Notes: a model not told the origin generated them from the sequence alone. DNA of 18,287 bases from Spirochaetaceae bacterium (GCA_031268255.1 JAIRXO010000192.1:1-18287); one strand, 5' to 3'; shown: positions 1 to 8,236, numbered from the stretch's first letter. Numbers and translations: made by a program.

Positions 1-63
1 GGGGCAGGCCGAGGAGGCCGGAGCGAAGCGGAGCCCCGGAAAGCCCGGTCCTGGGGCACCCAG

Positions 64-164
64 GATGCGCCCATCTCCGTATGGAGATGTTGTAAACTAT
101 TTCCTTACAGCACGGGCCCGACGGGACCGATGCGCCCATAAATAGATGTACCTATAAACAGATG
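64..164. repeat. Short direct repeats in the gene-free left edge
   Basis: Bases 1-186 hold no credible gene. The 11-mer GATGCGCCCAT occurs at 64-74 and 129-139, with a shorter GATGCGCAT at 161-169. A second pair, ATAAATAGATG at 138-148 and ATAAACAGATG at 154-164, is spaced 16 bp apart. These lie downstream of the minus-strand bacteriohemerythrin. Their role is unknown. They could be part of a larger dispersed repeat or the remains of one. The repeats are seen directly; no function is claimed. Confidence 0.5.
72..89. other. Perfect 7-bp hairpin, possible 3' end structure
   Basis: CATCTCC at 72-78 and GGAGATG at 83-89 form a perfect stem around a 4-base loop. It lies about 100 bp beyond the stop of the minus-strand bacteriohemerythrin. 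No T-tract follows on either strand, so it is not a standard intrinsic terminator. It could be an RNA 3' end or processing structure, or a protein-binding palindrome. Confidence 0.3.
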
Positions 165-186
165 CGCATGGAAGGGCGAATTTGGG

Positions 187-594
187 CTAACGGGTTTTGG
201 CTTTTACATAGGCGGCCATTCTGAAATCGTCGCCTTTTATGTGGTTGAGGAGCCATTCGCCTATACTGGTGTTTACCAGGCTTACCAGTTCGTCGGTGGG
301 GCCTTCTTCCAGCAGTTGGTTGGCCAGGTCCCCGACGACTATCTTGAAATCGTCGTGGTACTGTTTGTGAATCAGGTAATCGGGGTACTGGTACTGTTTC
401 TGGAGTTTTTCTTCGTCGGCAAAGTGTTTTATCGTATAGCCGGTCATAAAATCCAGGGTTTTTGCGAGTTCTTCCTTGCCTGTGCCGTTCCGGCAGGCTT
501 CGAGAAGGTTATTCAGCGCGGCGACGAGTTGTTTGTGCTGTTTGTCAATCATTTCATGGCCTGTTTCCAGGCTGCTGTCCCATTTATATGCCAT
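187..594 (-). CDS. Bacteriohemerythrin (single-domain, 135 aa)
   Basis: This is a small soluble non-haem di-iron oxygen-binding protein. All metal ligands of the family are visible: H20 in the IDKQH segment, H57 and E61 (HFADE), H76 and H80 (HKQYH), and H118 and D123 (HIKGDD). The length is typical of a four-helix hemerythrin fold with no fused signalling domain. The ATG at 594 has an AGAGG Shine-Dalgarno sequence 6 bp upstream, so the start is well supported. In anaerobic or microaerophilic bacteria such proteins are thought to carry, buffer or sense O2; the role here is inferred. It is divergent from a membrane diguanylate cyclase, with 129 bp between the two starts, so shared regulation is possible. 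The next 186 bp downstream, to the window edge, hold no recognisable gene. Confidence 0.93.
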   Translation of the reverse strand: MAYKWDSSLETGHEMIDKQHKQLVAALNNLLEACRNGTGKEELAKTLDFMTGYTIKHFADEEKLQKQYQYPDYLIHKQYHDDFKIVVGDLANQLLEEGPTDELVSLVNTSIGEWLLNHIKGDDFRMAAYVKAKTR

Positions 595-650
595 GGCCTA
601 CCTCTTGTCCACCATAGCCGATAAAACAAAAGATTTCCAGCGGCGGTTGT

Positions 651-676
651 GGCGGGTCTATTGGGCAGGTCTATTG
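651..676. repeat. 13-bp tandem direct repeat, candidate operator
   Basis: GGCGGGTCTATTG (651-663) is followed directly by GGCAGGTCTATTG (664-676), which differs at one position. The second copy overlaps the -35 hexamer of the downstream cyclase promoter, and the pair lies 57 bp upstream of the divergent bacteriohemerythrin start. A head-to-tail pair of about 13 bp in this position fits a binding site for a regulator such as a response regulator. The repeat is seen directly; the operator role is inference. Confidence 0.5.
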
Positions 677-701
677 AGATTTTGCGTGGTTATTGTATAA
701 T
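674..701 (+). promoter_or_regulatory. Sigma-70 type promoter of the diguanylate cyclase gene
   Basis: A TTGAGA -35 element (674-679) and a perfect TATAAT -10 element (696-701) are separated by 16 bp. The predicted transcription start is about 15 bp before the ATG at 724. An AGGA Shine-Dalgarno sequence lies at 713-716. Confidence 0.72.
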
Positions 702-723
702 AGAAGTAGCTTAGGAATAATGA

Positions 724-1818
724 ATGTTTGCAAGTATAAAAAGGTTTCTGAGTCCCCTGTTCCTGTTTTCCGATACCAGTGACCAGATTGATTTTGAATC
801 CGATATATCCATCTATCTCCTCCTTGGGGTGGCTCTTGTTTTCGCTTTTCTGGTGCACTGCGGGCTCCTGATTTTCTCCCTGCTGATAGGTTTCTTTCCG
901 TTACGGGTGTTTAACGGTATAAGTCTTGCTGTCTATTGTGTGTGCTTTTTCCATCTGAGAAAAAAGCGATACGCTTTTATAGGGGTGCTGCTCAGTATCG
1001 AGGTTACTCTCTATACCTGTTTCTCTGTCTACTGGTTTGGTTTTTTGAATTACGATTTCTTCTACCTTGTCATAATAGTGGTCATGCAGATTGTGATTCC
1101 CTATGCGGCGGCGGCCATCCGCGTGGCTTTGGGGGTGCTGATTTGTCTTGTCGTGCCGCTGATTATTGTTCTTGTGTCATATTATCCCGGACCCGGAATG
1201 GTGAATCCCTTTGATTTTTCGCTGACCTGCTTTAATATTGCCGTTGGGTTTGTGGGTATTACCGTGGAACTGGTTATAGGGAATGTTATACAAAAGATAA
1301 TTGAAGTTTCGCGGCAGATGCGTATGGAGACTCTCCAGACTCATGCGTATACTGATTCGCTTACCGGCCTGTATAACCGTCATTATGCCGAACAGTATTT
1401 TAGTCTTCTCTCGAAAACGGCAAACCGGGGGACCAATGTGGCGGCTCTGCTGGATATTGACGATTTCAAGCAGATAAATGACACTTACGGGCACGCTGCG
1501 GGCGACAAGGTGCTGGTTGATCTTGCCTACCTTATGCTTTCGGAATTCAGAAAAACCGATACGGTGATTCGCTGGGGCGGTGAGGAATTCCTCGTTATCC
1601 TTAACAGCGTAACTCTTGCTCTGGCCAGGAGCATACTTGATAAGCTCAGGCAGAAGATAGCCGCCCATACTGTAGAGACCGGCGGCCCGCGTCTGAACTT
1701 CCGGGTAACTATAGGCATCGCTCCTCTTGATACCGATCATATCGAAGAAAGTATAGCCCGCTGTGACGAGAATCTGTACCGGGGCAAGCGGAACGGCAAG
1801 GATCAGGTGGCGGGCTAG
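724..1818 (+). CDS. Membrane-bound diguanylate cyclase (GGDEF domain, 364 aa)
   Basis: Predicted to make c-di-GMP from two GTP at the inner membrane. About residues 28-190 contain some six hydrophobic helices in a compact membrane module, which I do not recognise as a named sensor family. A short linker follows, then a full GGDEF domain from about 205 to the end. The active-site motif is GGEEF at 285-289, a functional variant. It is preceded by RKTD at 276-279, the expected position of the inhibitory I-site (RxxD), so product feedback is likely. The metal-binding segment LDIDDFKQINDTYGH is intact. The ATG has AGGA 7 bp upstream and its own TATAAT promoter. The gene runs divergently from the bacteriohemerythrin and convergently with the minus-strand operon that ends at 1904. 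Confidence 0.93.
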   Translation: MFASIKRFLSPLFLFSDTSDQIDFESDISIYLLLGVALVFAFLVHCGLLIFSLLIGFFPLRVFNGISLAVYCVCFFHLRKKRYAFIGVLLSIEVTLYTCFSVYWFGFLNYDFFYLVIIVVMQIVIPYAAAAIRVALGVLICLVVPLIIVLVSYYPGPGMVNPFDFSLTCFNIAVGFVGITVELVIGNVIQKIIEVSRQMRMETLQTHAYTDSLTGLYNRHYAEQYFSLLSKTANRGTNVAALLDIDDFKQINDTYGHAAGDKVLVDLAYLMLSEFRKTDTVIRWGGEEFLVILNSVTLALARSILDKLRQKIAAHTVETGGPRLNFRVTIGIAPLDTDHIEESIARCDENLYRGKRNGKDQVAG

Positions 1819-1903
1819 GGGGGCGGAGACACGGTGCGGGGCTCCGGCGCGGCGGCCTTTCGAGGCGCAACGGCATACCAATGGAGGCCGCGCTGTGCGC
1901 CCC

Positions 1904-2161
1904 CTACAGTACAGCCGGTCTTGTAGACGCTTCTACTGCCCGGGCAAGCTGGTCGGCGCAGGATGTGCCTTTGCCGCCGCAGTTTATCCCTTTAAGTTTT
2001 TTGACAAGTTCCGGGGCGTCCATGCCCTCTACCAGGGCGGAGAGGGCCTTGAGGTTTCCGTCGCATCCGTCCTTAAAGGAAACGGCATAGACTTTTCCGT
2101 CTCTGATATCGAAGTTGATTTTAGAGGAACAGGTGCCCCGGGGTGTATATTCAATCATCAT
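1904..2161 (-). CDS. Small TSCPD-domain protein (TIGR03905-like, 85 aa)
   Basis: The whole protein is one TSCPD domain. It has an N-terminal TPRGTCSSKI segment, a central GCDGNL segment, and the C-terminal CGGKGTSCADQLA block that names the family. The conserved cysteines suggest metal or thiol chemistry. The same domain occurs at the C-terminus of some adenosylcobalamin-dependent ribonucleotide reductases; the standalone form is of unknown function. The start lies just past the stop of the DUF4139 gene, whose TAG is followed by GGGAG. Two adjacent ATG codons (2161 and 2158) are possible starts, and the second has the better spacing. It is the last gene of the minus-strand series. I see no convincing terminator in the 85 bp before the convergent cyclase gene, only GC-rich imperfect inverted repeats. 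Confidence 0.85.
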   Translation of the reverse strand: MMIEYTPRGTCSSKINFDIRDGKVYAVSFKDGCDGNLKALSALVEGMDAPELVKKLKGINCGGKGTSCADQLARAVEASTRPAVL

Positions 2162-2167
2162 TACTCC

Positions 2168-4219
2168 CTAATTACTCCCCAGCGACAGGGAGGCTATATA
2201 CTGGTCGTAGGCGTTCTGCCTGTTTCTGAGGTCTGTCTGCGCTGTCTCTATCCGGGAAGAGAGGCTGTCAAGTTCCCTGTCCATTTCGGTCATGCGGCGC
2301 AGGTAGTCCATGCCCTGCTGGGTCTGGGTTCCTACGGCTTCGAGGTTGCGCCTGACGCGGTCCTGCTCTCCGGTAAGCCTTGTCCGTCTTTCTTCGAGAC
2401 TGGTCAGGGTTGTCTGTGCGTTTTCGACGGCTCGTTTGAGTTCCACAGCCCTCAGGAAGGCGTCGCGCACGCTCCGGGGGATTTCCTGGTTACTGGTATA
2501 GCTTAGATAATTGTCGATGGAGAAGCGGGAAAGCACAATGCGTTCCGCCGCGGGGGTTTCTTCGGTTACGGTATACGCAAGTTCCCCGTTTGCCGGAAGG
2601 GGCATCCTGAAGCGGTACAGGGAATCTGTTCTTTCAGAAAAATTCTGTCCTGCCCTGAGTGTTGTTCCGCCGGTAACGGGGTGTTCTATGATCAGTGTCC
2701 TGGCGTCCCGGGAGACGTTTCTAACCTGGTAGTTCCATATATAGCTTATCCTGCGGGTGATAGTCATGATGCCATCCGCTACGGTAACGGCGCTTACCGC
2801 CCTGGTCTCGGCGAGGGATGCCCAGGCAATAACCGAAAGGTCATCGCCGTAGGAAATGAGCCGCTTTTCATTCTCGGGAAAGAATTCTATAAGGCTGTCG
2901 CCGCCGTAGGTTCCGCCGTCAAAAACCGTGATGGGCCCTGCGGGGAGTTTCATGCCTGTGGTATTGGTAAGTTCGGCGCTTATGGCAGGATGAATCTGGC
3001 CCCCTCTCATAGCCTGGGCGCCTGAAAGCACCAGGACTTTTTCGGCCCTGATGGTTCCGCCTATCAGGGGAAGCATGGCGCTTTGCTGCCGGGGAAGGCT
3101 TACCGGCATCTTGAGGGTAAAGGAAAACTGGTCCCCGGCTGCCTGGCCCAGGGCGGCGTTTACCGGAGCGTTTGGCCGTGCGGCGGAGGCGGCGAGGGCG
3201 GGGGCGGCGGCACGGAAGCGCGGGCTTGCGCTTTCCTCCAAGGCCATGGCGGGGGCGGCCCTTTCGGCATAGTCGAGTGATTCGTCGCTCTCATAGCCTG
3301 AGTCGTAGCTTCTTGCCTGGGCTATACCGGCTATGGAGAGGGGGAGGACGGGCCGGGAAAGATAATAGGGCGCGTAAAGGTTCTGTATAAACGAAACCGG
3401 GCGGCCAGTAACCAGGGACAGCTCCACATTGTTCCAGTCGGCGTCGCTGTCGTTGTCAACGATGGCCCAGCCCTGGAATACAGGCTGGCTCTGGGCCAAA
3501 TCCAGGCGGTAGGAAACCTTCCACACCGGCGAGGGGATGATGTAGCTGATGTTCACCCCGCGCCGGCCCGATCCGGGAAGCAGGGCCGTGAGGTTCCGGG
3601 TATTGCTGCCTCTGGAATTCATGATGAGGTCGAGTGCCCGCACCAGGTCGGCCTGAATCGCCGGGTCGGTAAACGAGAATGAGCTGATTTCCCGCAAGGC
3701 CAGCATCTGTATGCCCTGGGGGGTAAGAACGGAAAGCCAGGGCTCCTGTATGTTCTCTCCCGCATTCCGGGTGTTTTGGGTTACGGGCCGGTATTCAATG
3801 CCCAGCACGCGGCCCCGTATGACGGCGGGCACTTTAAGTTCCAGTTCCGCCCCCTTGAGGCTGGCCAGTATCTGGGCCGCGCCGGGATTTCCCGAGAGGT
3901 CTATGCTGAGGCTTTTCAGGGTGCGCTCCAGGGTGGTTTCCGAAGGATAGAGTATCGAAGGCACCTTGTCGCCTGATCCGCTGTCCTGTATCACCAGGGA
4001 TTTAAGGGCGTCGTTTACCGATCCAAGGTTGAAAGGAAGAACAATTTCTCCGTTATCCTGAATGTCGCCTGAATGTTCAAAATAGCCGACCCCTGAGGAA
4101 AAGAGGCTGATTTTTCTCAACGGCAGACCCTCTTCAGGGGCGTTTTGCGCAAAAACCGAATCTTCGGCGAAAAGGGCCAGGGCCGCCATAATGGGCGGCA
4201 GTGTTTTTCGTAAATTCAT
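2168..4219 (-). CDS. Exported DUF4139-domain protein with C-terminal coiled coil (683 aa)
   Basis: The N-terminus has a signal peptide with a likely cut after the FAQ at residues 23-25. The next 180 residues are a beta-rich domain starting KISLFSSGVGYFEH, seen in related spirochaete proteins. The DUF4139 signature follows at about 225-275: SPVWKVSYRLDL, then WAIVDNDSDADWNNVELSLVTGRPVSF in two segments. A low-complexity Ala/Ser region lies at about 310-360. More beta structure follows, then a charged helical coiled coil from about 595 to 675. DUF4139 is related to the mucoidy-inhibitor MuiA group, but its biochemical role is unknown. An envelope location is likely. The SD AGGAGA overlaps the stop of the PPi-phosphofructokinase gene, so the two are translationally coupled. 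Confidence 0.85.
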   Translation of the reverse strand: MNLRKTLPPIMAALALFAEDSVFAQNAPEEGLPLRKISLFSSGVGYFEHSGDIQDNGEIVLPFNLGSVNDALKSLVIQDSGSGDKVPSILYPSETTLERTLKSLSIDLSGNPGAAQILASLKGAELELKVPAVIRGRVLGIEYRPVTQNTRNAGENIQEPWLSVLTPQGIQMLALREISSFSFTDPAIQADLVRALDLIMNSRGSNTRNLTALLPGSGRRGVNISYIIPSPVWKVSYRLDLAQSQPVFQGWAIVDNDSDADWNNVELSLVTGRPVSFIQNLYAPYYLSRPVLPLSIAGIAQARSYDSGYESDESLDYAERAAPAMALEESASPRFRAAAPALAASAARPNAPVNAALGQAAGDQFSFTLKMPVSLPRQQSAMLPLIGGTIRAEKVLVLSGAQAMRGGQIHPAISAELTNTTGMKLPAGPITVFDGGTYGGDSLIEFFPENEKRLISYGDDLSVIAWASLAETRAVSAVTVADGIMTITRRISYIWNYQVRNVSRDARTLIIEHPVTGGTTLRAGQNFSERTDSLYRFRMPLPANGELAYTVTEETPAAERIVLSRFSIDNYLSYTSNQEIPRSVRDAFLRAVELKRAVENAQTTLTSLEERRTRLTGEQDRVRRNLEAVGTQTQQGMDYLRRMTEMDRELDSLSSRIETAQTDLRNRQNAYDQYIASLSLGSN

Positions 4220-4227
4220 AATTTCTC

Positions 4228-5886
4228 CTATGGTTGATGTTCCAGTTTCAGGGTAATAGTCGGCTGGTCACAGACTTCAGGAGGCCCGTAATACTGTATG
4301 GCTCCGGGGAAAACAAAACTTGTTTCCGCCGCCCAGGTTTCTCTCTGGGATGCGAAGGCTCTGAAGGGTTTTCCGTCAAGTTCCACCAGGGCCTTTTTGA
4401 TGACCGGCTTTTTCGAACCGTGGCGCTGTTCCATGTTCATCATCATGGTCAGGGGAACGCCGCCGGCTATCCATTCGTCCGCCGGGGCCACGAGATTCTT
4501 TATGTTTGAAATATAACCTGAAAGCCCTGACGCGATAAGCACGAAGGCGCCGAAGCCCAGGGAATAACAGTAATCGGCATCGAAGTTTGAAGGGAAGGCG
4601 CAGCGTCCCTCGTACCCGAAGAAATGGCACTGGGCGCCAAACTTGCCCTGATACTTTCCCTGTTTTGCCAGTTCCCGCAGCTGCTGCTCGCACATACCCA
4701 TGAGGAGTTTTTCGGTCTCAATGCGGGATACCTGGACATTGCCGTGGGGGTCCCTGTCCATAAGAAGCTGCTTGGCGATTTCGGGAGGGAGGCTTTTGAA
4801 AAACGCGTCCGATTCCTTGCTCAGTTTGAAACTCAGCCAGTACATTTGTTCGATAAAGGATTTGATTTCGCCGAATTCTTCGGCGTTAGACGCCAGTATA
4901 TTGTTGAGTTCCCCGATGAGACCCTTCATCTCCGGGATAAACTCGATGAGCCCCTCGGGAACAAGCACCACGCCGAAGTTAAGCCCCTTGCCGGCCCGTT
5001 TGACCACCGAAGCGCAGATGGTTTCTACCACCTGGCTGAGGGACATTTTTTTCGCCTCCACTTCTTCAGAAATAAAGCAGACGCTGGGCTGGGTCTGGAG
5101 GGCACATTCCAGGGCGATATGACTCGCCGAACGGCCCATGAGTTTTATGAAGTGCCAGTATTTTTTGGCGCTGTTTGCGTCCCTTTCGATATTACCGATA
5201 AGTTCGCTGTAGGTTTTTACCGCGGTGTCAAAGCCGAAAGACGCCTCAATGTACTCGTTTTTAAGGTCGCCGTCTATGGTTTTGGGGCAGCCTATGACCT
5301 GGGCCTGAGAACCCCTGTCAAGAAAGTATTCCGCCAGAAGCGCCGCGTTTGTATTGGAATCGTCGCCGCCTATGATGACCACCGCGTCAAGGGCGAGTTT
5401 TTTTACCGTCTCCAGCGAGGCGGCAAACTGTTCGGGCGTTTCTATCTTGGTTCTGCCCGATCCTATGATGTCAAAGCCTCCGGTGTTCCGGTAGCGGTCC
5501 ATGAGTTCATCGTCGATACGCACCGCGCGGTTTTCTATGAGACCCGCGGGACCGCCCTGGAAGCCGTAAAGCACCGAATCCTTGTTGCCCTTCCTGAGAC
5601 CGTCGTAGAGGCCGGCGATGACATTATGCCCGCCGGGGGCCTGCCCTCCCGAAAGTATGACCCCGGCTTTAAGGGGCCTTGTGATCCTTTCGTTCCTGCC
5701 GGAAACGAATTTAACCACCGGTTTGCCGTAACTATGCTTGAAAATAGACCTCAGTTCATCCTGGTCGGCAATGGCCTCCGTAGGCGCCCCTGCTTCCAGG
5801 GCTATGCGGTCCAGGGGCTGGGACAGACTGGCGGGCAGTTTGGGTTTATAGGCATAACGCGCTTTTTGTAAAGCCGAAAATTCCAT
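4228..5886 (-). CDS. pfp: Pyrophosphate--fructose 6-phosphate 1-phosphotransferase (long type, 552 aa)
   Basis: Cytosolic glycolytic enzyme that phosphorylates fructose 6-phosphate reversibly, using PPi instead of ATP. The N-terminal phosphate-binding motif GGQAPGGHN begins at residue 80. The diagnostic GGDDS is at 173-177; the Asp in place of Gly at its fourth position marks PPi use. The catalytic PKTIDGD is at 201-207, with Lys202 as another PPi-type marker, followed by LKNEYIEASFGFDTA. Length and motifs fit the long clade known from spirochaetes and the plant beta subunit. The ATG has a strong GGAGGAG Shine-Dalgarno sequence. The gene is 21 bp after the UMP kinase and 8 bp before the DUF4139 gene, so it lies inside the operon. 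It implies PPi-driven glycolysis, as in other treponemes. Confidence 0.95.
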   Translation of the reverse strand: MEFSALQKARYAYKPKLPASLSQPLDRIALEAGAPTEAIADQDELRSIFKHSYGKPVVKFVSGRNERITRPLKAGVILSGGQAPGGHNVIAGLYDGLRKGNKDSVLYGFQGGPAGLIENRAVRIDDELMDRYRNTGGFDIIGSGRTKIETPEQFAASLETVKKLALDAVVIIGGDDSNTNAALLAEYFLDRGSQAQVIGCPKTIDGDLKNEYIEASFGFDTAVKTYSELIGNIERDANSAKKYWHFIKLMGRSASHIALECALQTQPSVCFISEEVEAKKMSLSQVVETICASVVKRAGKGLNFGVVLVPEGLIEFIPEMKGLIGELNNILASNAEEFGEIKSFIEQMYWLSFKLSKESDAFFKSLPPEIAKQLLMDRDPHGNVQVSRIETEKLLMGMCEQQLRELAKQGKYQGKFGAQCHFFGYEGRCAFPSNFDADYCYSLGFGAFVLIASGLSGYISNIKNLVAPADEWIAGGVPLTMMMNMEQRHGSKKPVIKKALVELDGKPFRAFASQRETWAAETSFVFPGAIQYYGPPEVCDQPTITLKLEHQP

Positions 5887-5907
5887 TTCTCCTCCTTCTT
5901 TGCTTAC

Positions 5908-6591
5908 TTAACTTATGGTGGTCCCGGTGAAAGCGGCGCCTGAGAGCAGTTTCTTGAGGTTTTCGAGGTTACGGCCCGCGGCGCAGATTACCGTAATGCC
6001 GATTTTGGCGGCGTGCTTTGAGGCCACAGGATCAAAGGGGACGTTTTTTCCCGGAACCCATTCGTCGCCGGTGATGCGGATAAAATCCGCCCAGGATATG
6101 CGGTCTATGGGTTTGGCTTCCGGGTTCTTCCTGGGGTCATCGGTGTATACCTGTTCAATATTGGAAAGATTTATAACCCTGTCGGCCTGAAAGCGTTCGG
6201 CAAGAAGTACGGCGTCATAATCCGAGGAGAAGCCGGGTTTCCAGCCCGCGGCAACCAGCACCCGTCCCACAAAGGGGCCTACCTGGGTGGGGTCTATGAC
6301 TACATCCTGGGTGCAGTACTCCCCCAGGAGGGCCTTGAGGAGCCGGGCGTTGAGCCTTGTGGCCATAACGCCTATCCAGTCGGCCTCTTCGTTGCTGCCG
6401 CCGCCTGAAATATTGCGGTACGCGTTCTGCCAGGTTCTGGCCGGGCCTCCGCCGCCTACCACAAAGATGAAACGCCGCTTTTCGTCGTCTTTAAGCAGGG
6501 TCTCCGTAAGGGCGAGAAAATCTTTAAGGAAGGCCTCGTCAACCTTGTCAGGGGCGACTATGGAACCGCCAAGGGAAATAACCGTAACCAT
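5908..6591 (-). CDS. pyrH: UMP kinase, archaeal-type amino acid kinase family (227 aa)
   Basis: Predicted to convert UMP to UDP with ATP. The fold markers of the amino acid kinase family are present: VISLGGSI at the N-terminus, VVGGGGPARTW, then NEEADWIGVMATRLNARLL, and KPGFSSDYDAVLLAE with NLSNIEQVYTDDPR near the middle. The NEE-D-IG-ATRLNA block and the short length resemble the archaeal form (TIGR02076) more than the usual bacterial PyrH. I chose the ATG at 6591 because GGAGG lies 4 bp upstream. An in-frame GTG at 6612 would add 7 residues and overlap the previous gene. The gap from the upstream lipoprotein gene is 10 bp. A second, bacterial-type PyrH may exist elsewhere, so the substrate call is less certain than the fold. 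Confidence 0.8.
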   Translation of the reverse strand: MVTVISLGGSIVAPDKVDEAFLKDFLALTETLLKDDEKRRFIFVVGGGGPARTWQNAYRNISGGGSNEEADWIGVMATRLNARLLKALLGEYCTQDVVIDPTQVGPFVGRVLVAAGWKPGFSSDYDAVLLAERFQADRVINLSNIEQVYTDDPRKNPEAKPIDRISWADFIRITGDEWVPGKNVPFDPVASKHAAKIGITVICAAGRNLENLKKLLSGAAFTGTTIS

Positions 6592-6601
6592 GATTCCTCC
6601 G

Positions 6602-8236
6602 TCAGTAAACACCGGTCAGTATAATATCACTCCACAGGGATGAATAGGACTCAAGCCCCCCTGCCGCTTCTTCCCAGACAGTCTGGAGGGCGTAATCCCG
6701 TTCCCGTACCGCGACGCGTCCCCTGCTGTCCATCTGGGAGAGCAGGGCCTCGCCCCGGGAAAAACTTATGCGCTGGCTGTCAAGGCTGCCGAAATAATAG
6801 GCCGCCCCGTTGGGTCTTGGCGCGGCAACCGAAGCAAGGGCGCCCGAACCGAGGGCGGGGTCGCAGGGAATCCAGCCGAAACCTTCTATCCAGAATTCGG
6901 CCCAGTAATGGCGGCGGAGCCCCCGTGACCGGTCCACCAGCACCCCTGAGACCGGGAGCGCCGGTATGCCCGCGGCCCGCGCCAGAGAACAGAAGAGGAG
7001 AGACGCCGCGTAGGGATCGGCTCTGTTTCTTTCCAGGGCCTCAATGACGCCGCCTGTAAGGGGGCCCTCCTGTATGCCCCCTTCACTGATGAGCCACTGG
7101 TAAATACGTTCAGCCTTGAGATAGGCGTTCTGTTCGCGTCCGGTGATTTTGGCGCACAGGTCCCTGACCCTCTGGTCATTAACCGGCAGGAGCAGGGTCG
7201 GTATGGTATAGGCCGCCTGGAGTACTGACCCTGATGTCTGGCGTATGAGCTGGGGGCGCAGTTCGGTTTCCACGCCGTATACGTCAACAAGGTAGGAAAC
7301 GGTGATGCGCTGGTTCTCGCCGCTTCTAAGGTTATTGAGCCGGTACAGGGCCGAACCCTGATACCGTTCGATAAACGGTTCCGCGCTTCGGGAGAGGAGC
7401 TGGGCCTCCCTCTGGGAGGACGATACCGGGGGAACGGGCATCCAGATATAGAGGCTGTTTGGATTGGACGCGTCCCTGACCCGTATATCCACCGAATACG
7501 AAAGGGCGTAACTCCTCTTGTCCTTAAACAGTTTTGTCCCCGGCCTGCCGTTGATATCGAAGTACGCCCCCTGGCTGCTTCCCCGGAGCGTTCTTACCTC
7601 CACAAGGCCGCTTACCGCGCCATCGGGAACCCGCACCTTTATTTCCCGGTCGCTCCATGACTCATAGCCGAAATCGCTGTCCGAAACAGCAACCCATACG
7701 GGCCGCGAAGTATCCGCCTGGGACGCCGGCGCGAGTTCGGCATCCCAGGTAAAAGTTACCATGCCTCCTTCCCGGGAAGATCCGAAATTCTGCCCGGTAA
7801 TCGTAACCAGGGTGCCTACAGCGCCTGAGGCGGGTTCCAGGGAACTTATCCGGGGGGAGATTCCTGTTTCGGCGCTGTTTGCCGGCAGGGGCATATTGGC
7901 CCGGTTGGAAAACAGGGCCGCGTTGCTTTTTTTGTTTCCCGTGTGAACATACACAAGGCCCGTTTCGCCGAACTCGGGAACCCTGAGGACAATGCGCCTG
8001 CCGCTCCATTCAATATATGAAGAAGCGGTAGGAGGAACGCCGCCTATGGACACAAAGGATTCGTTCCGCTCATCGCCGAAATTTTCTCCGTGTATGGTGA
8101 GTATTTCGCCCATAGTGCCGATGCGGGGATCAAGGGAAAGGATACGGGGGTCTTTCTTTTCACAGCCTGAAAGGAACAGCGCAAAAAATCCGGCAAGGAT
8201 AAAAAATGCTGGGTATAAAGCGGCCCTGATGCTCAT
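6602..8236 (-). CDS. Lipoprotein with two TIG/IPT domains and a transglutaminase-like domain (544 aa)
   Basis: The N-terminal signal ends in the lipobox LSGC, so this is a lipidated envelope protein. Two TIG/IPT immunoglobulin-like domains follow, each opening with a PRI-SL-P-G--G sequence: about 31-112 (ending near LVYVHTGNKKS) and about 126-230. After a beta-rich linker, a transglutaminase-like domain spans about 370-470. In it, LLFCSLARAAGIPAL aligns with the family block after the catalytic Cys, and H443 (RRHYWAEFW) and D459 (WIPCDPALG) match the His and Asp of the triad. At the position expected for the catalytic Cys, 35 residues before H443, there is Pro408 (ADPYAA). Loss of peptidase activity is therefore likely. 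The start overlaps the preceding gene by 4 bp (ATGA). Confidence 0.83.
   Translation of the reverse strand: MSIRAALYPAFFILAGFFALFLSGCEKKDPRILSLDPRIGTMGEILTIHGENFGDERNESFVSIGGVPPTASSYIEWSGRRIVLRVPEFGETGLVYVHTGNKKSNAALFSNRANMPLPANSAETGISPRISSLEPASGAVGTLVTITGQNFGSSREGGMVTFTWDAELAPASQADTSRPVWVAVSDSDFGYESWSDREIKVRVPDGAVSGLVEVRTLRGSSQGAYFDINGRPGTKLFKDKRSYALSYSVDIRVRDASNPNSLYIWMPVPPVSSSQREAQLLSRSAEPFIERYQGSALYRLNNLRSGENQRITVSYLVDVYGVETELRPQLIRQTSGSVLQAAYTIPTLLLPVNDQRVRDLCAKITGREQNAYLKAERIYQWLISEGGIQEGPLTGGVIEALERNRADPYAASLLFCSLARAAGIPALPVSGVLVDRSRGLRRHYWAEFWIEGFGWIPCDPALGSGALASVAAPRPNGAAYYFGSLDSQRISFSRGEALLSQMDSRGRVAVRERDYALQTVWEEAAGGLESYSSLWSDIILTGVY

Noticed and set aside
1177..1881. 234-codon minus-strand frame
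   Set aside because: It lies opposite the GGDEF domain coding region, which has intact motifs on the plus strand.
1819..1903. GC-rich inverted repeats between the convergent cyclase and TSCPD genes
   Set aside because: The pairings are imperfect with long loops and no T-run on either strand, so I do not call a terminator.
1763..2506. 247-codon plus-strand frame
   Set aside because: It straddles the ends of three real genes (cyclase, TSCPD, DUF4139) and has no domain signal.
4624..5871. 415-codon open frame on the plus strand
   Set aside because: It is antisense to the PPi-phosphofructokinase gene, which has clear motifs and a strong Shine-Dalgarno sequence. The antisense protein shows no recognisable motif; long antisense frames are common in GC-rich genes.
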